From Martensiomyces pterosporus (taxonomy: Eukaryota; Kickxellomycota; Kickxellomycetes; Kickxellales; Kickxellaceae), in contig MU604017.1 of assembly GCA_025201845.1 (NCBI GenBank), positions 1 through 64,000 on the forward strand: a stretch of 64,000 nt of DNA. Direction: 5' to 3'. This document shows positions 10,544 through 18,171 of this stretch, piece after piece (the stretch's first letter is position 1; every line of letters begins with the position of its first letter). The notes under the pieces are model-generated. The model had not been told where the DNA came from, searched no databases, and was given only the letters and a program-made list of their open reading frames with translations. The translations under genes and the position numbers were made by a program.

Positions 10544-10884
10544 TGTTTCGTGTAGAGCGCAGTCACAGCTGGGAATTCCACTGGAGAGTTGAGACTATGT
10601 TGTGCGCACCTATCCCCCACGGCGTTTGCCCTAATAGAAGAGCCAAGCAAAAAATGCAAATATGACTGCAGGAACAAATGTGCAAAGCCAAAGAGGGGAG
10701 GTGAGGAATACGCTAAAAGGATGGAAGGCGCACGAGGCGGGCCAAGAGAGAGGAGGGGAGGGGAGGGGAGGGGAGAGGAGGGGCTAGGAGACCTAGTGCA
10801 TTTTTCTACTGCTGTCTGCTTCTATTCCTGGCTCACTCCACAAAAAGTCCCTTGAGCTTCGCTACTGCTACATTATGCGGTGGC
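10544..10884. promoter_or_regulatory. Upstream region of the HNH/SANT gene with G-quadruplex motif
   Basis: Spacer between two minus-strand genes. At about 10748-10792 the plus strand carries several GGGG runs separated by single A or GA bases (GGGGAGGGGAGGGGAGGGG core), an ideal intramolecular G-quadruplex pattern. It lies about 210 bp upstream of the HNH/SANT start codon and about 100 bp past the end of the methyltransferase gene. No gene in between. Confidence 0.6.
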
Positions 10885-11934
10885 TCAGCTCATTTCGCCG
10901 CGAAATTTTACTGCGGATAAGAGGACTCCGGCAGCCACGCCAACGTTCAGAGAGTCTATGTAGGAGGGGATCTCGGCCTTCGCTGGGATGCACACGTTAA
11001 CATCGCTACGCTTCAAAATGTCGCGTTGAACACCGTCACCCTCGCTGCCAAGCACTAGGAGCGTGGGCGAGCTCAGATTTGCCAGGCCATCGAGACCAGT
11101 GGCCCGTCTTATGGCGCCTGATGCATCTGTGGTGCTGGCAGATGTTGCGCAGATGATGGACCAGCCATTGGCTTTGGACGAATCCAGCACTTTCCCCACC
11201 TGGCTCGCTCGGCAGATATTGGCGCACTCCATGGCCCCAGCGCTGGCCTTGGATGCGACGGGCCCTGGCTTGCACGCCTCCTTGCCGCTCAGCAAGATCC
11301 CATCGACGCCAAAGAACAGCGCCGACCTGATGATCGATCCCAAGTTGCGCTCGTCCTGGATCCTGTCAAGACAGACCCACAGAGGGAACCTTCGGCGGGG
11401 CTCAAGCTCCACTGTCGAGCCGTGCAACACCGCGCTATAGGAGGCATCGTCTTGCCTGAAGCGCCCAAGACACAGCAGCTTTGGTAGCTCCATTAGCCCG
11501 ACCTTAAGCACAAGTCCCTGGTGGTTGTTGTTCCTGGCCATCGAATCGAGCAGGCGCTTGCTCGTAGGGGTTATCGGGACATCCTGTGCCTCGGCCATCT
11601 GGGTGATATCGTCGAACCGCGTGCGTGGCAGGTCGCCCATGAACTGGTCCTGTCTGTAGAGCCCGTAGACCGTCCGCCGGCACTGCGATAGAGCCGCCTG
11701 GATGGGCGAGGCTCCATACAGAAGCTCCATTCCGTGCATCGCTAGCTTGCCATTAGGGCCCTCGATGGACTTGGTCTTGGCGTTGCGCTTTTTTGAAGGC
11801 TCATCCTTGCTGCCTGCCTCTCTACCGCCGCGCTGCCTGTTGCTGTAGAGCCGATATGCTGCGCCTTTGCAGAGCACAGATCGCTGAAGCGCGTGGGTCT
11901 CTGGACACAAAGCTAGCGTGCGGGCTAAAAACAT
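10885..11934 (-). CDS. MRM1: Mitochondrial rRNA 2'-O-ribose methyltransferase (SpoU/TrmH family)
   Basis: SAM-dependent SPOUT enzyme; the family member Mrm1 methylates a G in the large mitochondrial rRNA. Single exon, 349 aa, ATG at 11934. The first about 65 residues are Arg/Ser-rich with few acids at the very start (MFLARTLALC...), consistent with a mitochondrial presequence. A substrate-binding domain with HGMELLYGASPIQAAL follows. The three SpoU motifs are present: NLGSIIRSALFFGVDG (from residue 197), LVLGSEGDGV (about 293-302) and IPSYIDSLNVGVAAG (about 316-330). The usual SLNVS reads SLNVG, a conservative change. It is divergent from the gene at 12268 (333 bp). MRM1 is preferred over MRM3 by motif spacing; that choice is inference. 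Confidence 0.87.
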   Translation of the reverse strand: MFLARTLALCPETHALQRSVLCKGAAYRLYSNRQRGGREAGSKDEPSKKRNAKTKSIEGPNGKLAMHGMELLYGASPIQAALSQCRRTVYGLYRQDQFMGDLPRTRFDDITQMAEAQDVPITPTSKRLLDSMARNNNHQGLVLKVGLMELPKLLCLGRFRQDDASYSAVLHGSTVELEPRRRFPLWVCLDRIQDERNLGSIIRSALFFGVDGILLSGKEACKPGPVASKASAGAMECANICRASQVGKVLDSSKANGWSIICATSASTTDASGAIRRATGLDGLANLSSPTLLVLGSEGDGVQRDILKRSDVNVCIPAKAEIPSYIDSLNVGVAAGVLLSAVKFRGEMS

Positions 11935-12267
11935 GGGGTTTCAGTTGCTGCCAAACGCGAAGAAAGCGTCAAAACGCGAAAATGGTGATAGCAAAGCGGA
12001 GCAAAAGGCAGGGCTGGAGCACCGAGGCTTGGAGAGCCAGACGGGTGCTACTGCAGTGGCTTTGCATCTTTGGAGGCGCGACACGATTTTAGGTTGGCTG
12101 AGCTGCTGCAGCACGTGTCCTCCGCTCTTTGTCTCGTTTGTATTTTTTTTTTTGATTCGCCGCTTGCGCTCTAATTTGCTCTCCTTACAAGCAGCACCTG
12201 TTGCGTGTCTGCTGCTATTGCCCACTCGCATACTTTCGTACTCAAATCGCGCTTTCTTACTCGCTGA
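11935..12267. promoter_or_regulatory. Divergent intergenic region MRM1/unknown gene
   Basis: 333 bp between two start codons facing away from each other. It contains a T run at about 12142-12152 and no other gene. No TATA element stands out. Confidence 0.45.
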
Positions 12268-14247
12268 ATGCGCAGGTCCGCAGGCTCTGCTCCAGCCTCA
12301 GCCTTCAACCAGAGAGGGAGAACAGCACAGCAGCAGCGGCAGCAGCCGCCAGGCAGCCGCCTGCTTCGTAAGCGTAACCAGAGCATGCTAGGCGAATTCT
12401 GGGACGTTCCCCCACCCAAGGCTGCAGAGAAGCCGGGGCCAGTGCAAACAACTATGCCCATGTGGAGCAGAGTACTGGGTGGCCGGTCGCAAACAAAGAG
12501 CAGCAGCGCCGGTGCGCGAGCAGAGGGCAGACAACCGCCGCGCATTGCGGGCCAGATACCTGCCTCTCCAGCTGCAGGCTGCCAGCTCATCGATAGCAGC
12601 GACAGTAGCGCTGAAATTGAATGCATAGCCACGCCACCCCCACGACAACAGCGCACTCGGCAAAAACCACGCAGCAGCGCTCAAACACAAAACACGGGCG
12701 CTAAAGAAAGAGCAGATGCCACCAGTGCCTCTCAGTCTGGCAATACTGCAGCTGCTGCCCGCTTCAGCGCCAAGCCTTGTGCAGCAGAGGAGGTTGTACT
12801 GGATGAAGAGGACGATGTAGTAGAAGTAACGGCCGATCGGGGAGAAAAGGGCGCCAAAGACGATGCCGAAGTGGTTCTGGTGCTCCACCCGAGGAGGGCA
12901 CCCAACAGAAATAGGGTGTTGGAAACACCTAGGCACACTCGTAAGCGACGTGCCGAGGAGCTATTCGCGCCGTCATCGCCGCTGCTACTACATGCAAGCA
13001 GCCCGACGATCAAGCGGTTTAACACCCAGCAATCACAAGCGGTGGTGCTTGTGGAAGCCACACAAGGCCTCGCGGGGGATGAGCTTTTGCCAAGCTCGCC
13101 GCCAGCTGCAGCCGACCACTTTTCAGGAGACACGCTTGTTAGCTCATCAGCCTGTCCGCCACAGCAAAGCGGAGATAACAGTGTGAGCGTCCAAACAGCG
13201 GCAGATGGCTGCGACAGTTCGCTGATGGCTGCCATTGACTCGACTGAGTGGGTGCCCGAGACCCCACGCCAACTGCTGCCAGCTGATCCTCCTTTAACTT
13301 TGGGACTGGGCCTTTCTAGCGATCCGATAAGTGATTTTTGCTCGCCTGCTGCTAGTCCGAGCTTGGAGCTAAATCCTGCTTATGAGAGATTTGGCGATAG
13401 ATGCTTATTATCGACGCTTGGCTCAGATCCGATACCCAAAGGGGCTGGCTCAGAGACAGCGCCGTTTGCACATAGTGAGGCGGGACATGGAGCAGAGACG
13501 GATACAGGCGCCGATGCAGATGCATGTACAAATCCCAGTATTACGCAATGGTATCACAGCAACTTGCAGAGATGCCAGAGCGATGATTACGACGACGACG
13601 ACGACGCCAGCGGCGGATTGGAGCTGCCGTTTGACAACAGCTATGGGGATCTCAGTTTGGAAGGCGATAGTGAAGGCGAGTCTGCTGCTTGTGAGACTGA
13701 ATCTAGCGCGAATGCAGCTCAGCAGCAAACAGAAGATGGGTACTCGTCGCCGCTGGAGGGGTTCTGGGATCTTCGTGCTGCTACTCAAGGCTCCAGCAAC
13801 GAGCGCGACATGTACTATAATCAGTTCCAGCCCACAGCTCGCCAGCTTGCAAACAGACAGCGCGCAGCCGAGAGACGCACCAGTAGCAGCACTGGCTTGG
13901 CGATCCAGCCTGCATCCAGCCTTCTTCCAGCAGCGCCTGCACCGGCAGCGGCTAGGGGCGGACCCAGGGGAAGAGGTCAAGGCGCAGCCGCAAGTGGGTC
14001 TCGAGGCCGTTCTGCCAGGCCACGCCCACGCAGGGCTGCTCCAGTACGAGGAGGTCGGCGCCCCAAGAGGCGGCGTGGGAGCGCAATAAGACCTGTCTCT
14101 ACGTCTCGAACAGCACAGGAGGCATTAGCAAGCTCGCCAGCCACGACGGCGGCGCTCGCTCCATTTAACCACTATGCGCATGACCCCTTTCTCGATGTCG
14201 AGGCGTCGCTGAACTGGGAGGGCGGTGGAGTGTCAAGGTTTGGCTGA
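12268..14247 (+). CDS. Disordered nuclear-type protein with two FWD motifs and basic RGG-like C-terminus
   Basis: Single exon, 659 aa, ATG at 12268; I do not recognise the family. Almost the whole chain is Ser/Ala/Pro/Gln-rich. Features seen: an N-terminal LGEFWDVPPPK and a C-terminal-half LEGFWDLRA, two similar hydrophobic FWD patches; acidic patches (EEVVLDEEDDVVEV; a run of Asp near residue 445); two TPRH/TPRQ segments after VPE or VLE; a basic stretch RKRNQ; and a strongly basic tail (GGPRGRGQ... RRPKRRRG) resembling RGG/AT-hook sequence. A YYNQFQPTARQLANRQR segment after the second FWD may be a short helix. Composition suggests a nuclear, nucleic-acid-binding scaffold. Coding status is supported by a long open frame with protein-like local order; function unknown. 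Confidence 0.7.
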   Translation: MRRSAGSAPASAFNQRGRTAQQQRQQPPGSRLLRKRNQSMLGEFWDVPPPKAAEKPGPVQTTMPMWSRVLGGRSQTKSSSAGARAEGRQPPRIAGQIPASPAAGCQLIDSSDSSAEIECIATPPPRQQRTRQKPRSSAQTQNTGAKERADATSASQSGNTAAAARFSAKPCAAEEVVLDEEDDVVEVTADRGEKGAKDDAEVVLVLHPRRAPNRNRVLETPRHTRKRRAEELFAPSSPLLLHASSPTIKRFNTQQSQAVVLVEATQGLAGDELLPSSPPAAADHFSGDTLVSSSACPPQQSGDNSVSVQTAADGCDSSLMAAIDSTEWVPETPRQLLPADPPLTLGLGLSSDPISDFCSPAASPSLELNPAYERFGDRCLLSTLGSDPIPKGAGSETAPFAHSEAGHGAETDTGADADACTNPSITQWYHSNLQRCQSDDYDDDDDASGGLELPFDNSYGDLSLEGDSEGESAACETESSANAAQQQTEDGYSSPLEGFWDLRAATQGSSNERDMYYNQFQPTARQLANRQRAAERRTSSSTGLAIQPASSLLPAAPAPAAARGGPRGRGQGAAASGSRGRSARPRPRRAAPVRGGRRPKRRRGSAIRPVSTSRTAQEALASSPATTAALAPFNHYAHDPFLDVEASLNWEGGGVSRFG

Positions 14248-14325
14248 AAAGAAATAACCGTAAATATGAAATCGTCTGACCAAGAACACTAATAACGGGA
14301 AAAGTTTAGCTGGTGCCCTTGCAGC

Positions 14326-16773
14326 TCAGAGTGTAAAGGCGCCGGTTGCCACAGCTAGATTGCGCTTTGTCATCATGACGGTGTACACTGGCGTGCTCTT
14401 TGTCCGCCATGTTTTTAGCAGCGCTTCGCTCTCTGTGATCTTTTTGGACTTCCAGATTCCTGCCGCATCGCGCTTCTTGCTATCGGCCGGCGAATTCGCA
14501 CTCTGGCCCTCAGCAGAAGCATCGTTGCTCTTGCTGCTTGCCGCATTCTCTGAGCCAGAGCCATTGGGCGCACTCCTTGCCGGATCAGCGCCGCCCTGTG
14601 TCGCGCCATCCCTCGCAGACTTGGCCAGCGAGGCGCTACGAGTGTCTGGCAGACCAGCTTCACTGGCGTTCTCGTCCTTGGCATCCACATCCATGGGCTC
14701 GCCGTCGGGGCGACCTTGCTCCTGGTCAAGCTGCTGTTGCTGGCTTCGCCGCTGAACGATAATTGGGTGGTCGCTGGCTGCGGATGACCGCTTGATGTCC
14801 CAAGCCCTGACGGTCTCATCGGCAGACCCCGAAAGAAGAAGAGTGCCTTCCTGGCTGAAGGCAAGCGAATAAATTGGCCCTGTATGGCCAGCCAGCGACT
14901 CCATGCGGCGCCCCGACCCAAGGTCCCACACATTGACTGTCTGGTCCTCGCCTGCAGATGCCATGATGCGGCCGTCTGGCGAAACTGCTACCGTGTCTAC
15001 CGAGCCCGTATGCCCAGTAAACACACGCACACAGCTGCCCCGCTGCACGTCCCACAGCCTGACTGATTTGTCACTGGATCCAGTCACCACGTACTTTGAG
15101 TTTGGATGGAACCGGACGCAGTTGACATCCGAAAGATGGCCAGCAAAGATGCGCAGCGCATAGACATGGTCGCAGCTCCATAGACGCGCTGTGCGGTCAT
15201 GCGAGGCAGTGGCGAAATAGAACCCCTGAGGAGCAAACGACACGTCCCAGATCGGATAGTTGTGGCCCCTGTAGCAGACAACGTTGGTGTATGTATCAAG
15301 GCTCCACAGCCTCGCGGTTTTATCCTCCGAGCACGAGATCAGGTACTTGGAGTCGAAGCTAATGTCCAGACCGAACACGGGACCCGAGTGGCCGATAAGC
15401 TTGCGATGGTCATCGCTCATTTTCTCACGCACAGCACCCAAGTCGTTCTCGCTGACCACCGAGCCCGGATAGAAATCGCCCTTGAATCCGCGCAGGGGCT
15501 CGCGCTTCAGGCTCCAGATCTTGATGTACGACTCGGAGAATCCGCCTGCCAGCAACGAGAGGTCTTCCGAGACGGTGGTGCAGTTGAGCGTGCTGTTGGT
15601 GTTGTGCAGCGTGTACATGCAAATCGACGGAAGCGCGGCTGGGCCGAGCGCAATGCGCTTGCGCAGGGCCTTCAGGCTTGCGATTTGGTGCTCGACATCG
15701 GCTCCACGCGGCGGCGGCATAGCGACGACCTCGCGTGCAGGGAGCGAGCCTGCGCTGTTTTCCTGCCTGACCTTGGCAAACGTCTCCAGCAGGCCAGATG
15801 CCTCTACGCTAGCGCTATCCCTGACACGCCTGCCAGCCTCACTTTGCAGCGTGCGGTCCACCTCGTCGCGCACGAACGGGTCCAGCGGCACGCTCCCAAG
15901 CGATATTCCTTGGCTGTTGAAATGGTCAATCTGGTTTTGAGTATGTCCAGTGATTCCCACGTCGGCCTCAGCTTCAGAGGTTATAGGCGCTGTGCCGTCA
16001 ATGGTGCGGATGTTCAAGTGCTGGTTGACTGTGCGCATCAGCAGCGTGTACTGGTGGTCCTGCAAGAACGACAGCAGGAGCTCGAACCCAACGCGCGTCA
16101 TGCGGATACTGTACTTGTTGCTGCGGAAGAGCTTTGCCAGCTCATTCTCCTCGACATGGCTCTGCGCTGTCAGCGTCCGTAGAGTCTCGACATCGCGGCT
16201 ATGGAAGATAGCGTGGTCGCGGCTGTGCTTCTCCATGAACTCAGCAGCCTTCTCGCAAAGTCCACGCGTCAGCAGGTCGAGGTACGAGTGCACAAAGATG
16301 GGGAACGACACGGCGTAGAGCTCGTGCTTGTACACGTCGAGCGAGCTGTCTATCCATCTGCGCAGCTCGCCGTAGCTCTGGTTATATGCGTCTGGGTTGC
16401 CTTGCTCGGCCTCGTTGTAGAACAGAATCCAGCTGGGCACGCTTGCATCTGACCCAACTTCGCCAGCCGGGAAGGCGCTGGCCATGTCGCTCAAAGTTGT
16501 CTCGGCGCCGTCCAGCTTGGCGTCTTCTCTCAGAGCCTTCTCCGCGTCCTTGTATCCCTTGTCCTTCAAGTACTGCAGAACGATCTTTTCGATCTGCTTC
16601 TGCGATGCCCCATTGCCCCTCCCGTTAGAGCTGCTTGCTGCCAGGCCGGGGGTTGGGCCACCCGCACCCGCACCTCCACTTGCGTAGCCTGCTGCTGCTG
16701 ACGACGCAGCATGGCCCGCAGAGCTGGTGCTATCGGTGTTTCCAGAGTCGCCTCCGGTCTTTTTCCCGCTCAT
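14326..16773 (-). CDS. TAF5: TFIID subunit 5 (TAF5), WD40 protein
   Basis: General transcription factor TFIID (and, in yeast, SAGA) subunit. Single exon, 815 aa, ATG at 16773, within the usual fungal TAF5 length. Order: a Gly/Ser-rich N-terminus, a LisH motif at about 60-86 (IEKIVLQYLKDKGYKDAEKAL), the TAF5 NTD2 alpha-helical domain (about 130-270, with SYGELRRWIDSSLDVYKHEL and FPIFVHSYLDLL), a linker, then six or seven WD40 repeats (about 375-680) with clear GH...WD units such as GHSGPVFGLDIS and YVVTGSSDKSVRLWDV. A Ser/Asp/Glu-rich segment interrupts before the last conserved block (ESEALLKTWRTKSTPVY). Ending SAGNLAVATG-type sequence is normal for TAF5. It is divergent from the YIP1 gene, 432 bp. 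Confidence 0.95.
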   Translation of the reverse strand: MSGKKTGGDSGNTDSTSSAGHAASSAAAGYASGGAGAGGPTPGLAASSSNGRGNGASQKQIEKIVLQYLKDKGYKDAEKALREDAKLDGAETTLSDMASAFPAGEVGSDASVPSWILFYNEAEQGNPDAYNQSYGELRRWIDSSLDVYKHELYAVSFPIFVHSYLDLLTRGLCEKAAEFMEKHSRDHAIFHSRDVETLRTLTAQSHVEENELAKLFRSNKYSIRMTRVGFELLLSFLQDHQYTLLMRTVNQHLNIRTIDGTAPITSEAEADVGITGHTQNQIDHFNSQGISLGSVPLDPFVRDEVDRTLQSEAGRRVRDSASVEASGLLETFAKVRQENSAGSLPAREVVAMPPPRGADVEHQIASLKALRKRIALGPAALPSICMYTLHNTNSTLNCTTVSEDLSLLAGGFSESYIKIWSLKREPLRGFKGDFYPGSVVSENDLGAVREKMSDDHRKLIGHSGPVFGLDISFDSKYLISCSEDKTARLWSLDTYTNVVCYRGHNYPIWDVSFAPQGFYFATASHDRTARLWSCDHVYALRIFAGHLSDVNCVRFHPNSKYVVTGSSDKSVRLWDVQRGSCVRVFTGHTGSVDTVAVSPDGRIMASAGEDQTVNVWDLGSGRRMESLAGHTGPIYSLAFSQEGTLLLSGSADETVRAWDIKRSSAASDHPIIVQRRSQQQQLDQEQGRPDGEPMDVDAKDENASEAGLPDTRSASLAKSARDGATQGGADPARSAPNGSGSENAASSKSNDASAEGQSANSPADSKKRDAAGIWKSKKITESEALLKTWRTKSTPVYTVMMTKRNLAVATGAFTL

Positions 16774-17205
16774 ATGCGCTTGCTGTTTTCAAAAGATGGG
16801 TATTGTTGGACGGCGCGGCAGCCACAAAGAGAATGAAGCAGACAATGCAGAAGTAGAAGTATTAGGCGCTTGCCCAGTAATCCAGCTCAAGGTGCAGAAA
16901 GCGTGCCTTTCTGGCGCCCGCATGCCACGTATCACCGCAGACCAATAGCGCCTCGCGGATGGCTGTGGATACTATGGATCCGGATCACGTGTGGAAACTG
17001 CCAGCGCATAAGCGCTTATGTGCCAAGCGCCGCCAGCGAGGGGCTGTTCCTTTCACTGCTCATCTATGCATTTTTCTCTTCCATTTCGCCTTCTTTCTTT
17101 TGACGCCTTTTAGCTGACACCCTGTTCTAAAGACACGCTTTTCTTTGTTTCACGCATACCCCTGAGCAGCAAAGCGACACCGGAAAGAGAGAGAGCGCAG
17201 AGGAA
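16774..17205. promoter_or_regulatory. Divergent intergenic region TAF5/YIP1
   Basis: 432 bp between head-to-head genes. The half next to YIP1 is CT-rich (about 17060-17110). No additional ORF with coding character. Confidence 0.45.
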
Positions 17206-17952
17206 ATGGCTCATTCTGTTTTGTTCGATCAAGACCAAATGTACGGCAGCGGCGGAGGACCCAGCCAGAGCGATGGGCTGGAGTTCTACCAGACGCAGTA
17301 CGCCGACCCCGCAGCATCCGCTGGCGGTGTGGGCATCCACGGCTCGGCCGATGAGTTCTACGCTTCGTCGTACGGCGCTGCCACGCCAATCGTTGAGCGC
17401 TCCTGGCTGGCGGCATTCGGCACAGGCGGGTTCCCCAATGAGCAGCCCCTGCTGGAGGAGCTGGGAATAAACTTCCAGCACATAAAGTCAAAAACCCTGG
17501 CTGTGCTGAACCCCTTTAAGCCCATTGACACGGCCATCTACGACGACTCGGATATGGCTGGCCCGCTCTTGTTCATCCTTGTGCTGGGCACCTTCCTGCT
17601 CCTCAGCGGCAAGTCGCAGTTCGGGTATATCTATGGCGTCGGGCTGATGGGGACCATTGGCATTTGGGCAATACTCAACCTTATGTCAAAGGGCGGCATT
17701 GAGATGATGCGCACGGCGAGCATTCTCGGGTACTGCCTCCTCCCGATCGTGTTCTTGGGCAGCCTGGGACTTGCAGTTGATCTAAAGTCCGCGCAGCTGG
17801 GGCCCGCTGCAGCCATCATCCCGATAGCTTGGTGCTCGTACTCGTCAGCTACCATGTTTGTTACCGTCTTGTCCATGTCTGAGCAGCGGTTACTGGTGGC
17901 ATACCCCATCGGCCTGTTCTACACCAGCTTTGCGCTTCTCACAGTGTTCTAA
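17206..17952 (+). CDS. YIP1: YIP1-family membrane protein (Rab/Ypt-interacting)
   Basis: Golgi/ER membrane protein of the Yip1 (YIPF5/7) group, acting with Ypt1/Ypt31-type GTPases in COPII vesicle formation. Single exon, 248 aa, ATG at 17206, usual length. The N-terminal about 85 residues are soluble, rich in Gly/Ser/Tyr, then PLLEELGINFQHIKSKTLAVLNPF, the family hallmark, leads into DSDMAGPLLFILVLGTFLLL, the conserved start of the membrane domain. Five hydrophobic segments follow through to the C-terminus (..SIGLFYTSFALLTVF-type end). An AT-rich tract (17999-18022) after the stop is the likely 3' processing region. Confidence 0.92.
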   Translation: MAHSVLFDQDQMYGSGGGPSQSDGLEFYQTQYADPAASAGGVGIHGSADEFYASSYGAATPIVERSWLAAFGTGGFPNEQPLLEELGINFQHIKSKTLAVLNPFKPIDTAIYDDSDMAGPLLFILVLGTFLLLSGKSQFGYIYGVGLMGTIGIWAILNLMSKGGIEMMRTASILGYCLLPIVFLGSLGLAVDLKSAQLGPAAAIIPIAWCSYSSATMFVTVLSMSEQRLLVAYPIGLFYTSFALLTVF

Positions 17953-18171
17953 GACCACAGCTTTACGTGCACCCTATGCTCGCCATTCCTCAGTCCTATA
18001 AAATATATTTAATATATATATGCGCTGCTTTTCCTTCCCGTTCCGAGCAAATGCGGCGTGGTCTGTTGTGTTTGCTTTTCTTTGTAGTACAGTTTGCAAG
18101 ATTGGGATATGTGATAAAGTAGAAGGGCTTAGCAGAGAGCCAAAGAGAATAAGACAAGTGTAGCGTGGGAC
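17953..18171. terminator. AT-rich convergent 3' region YIP1/GATA factor
   Basis: Short spacer between convergent genes with an AT-only tract TATAAAATATATTTAATATA at about 17998-18022, which fits polyadenylation/efficiency elements. No gene. Confidence 0.45.

Noticed and set aside
15199..16182. Long plus-strand frame antisense to TAF5
   Set aside because: High-GC codon shadow of a conserved gene; no family features.
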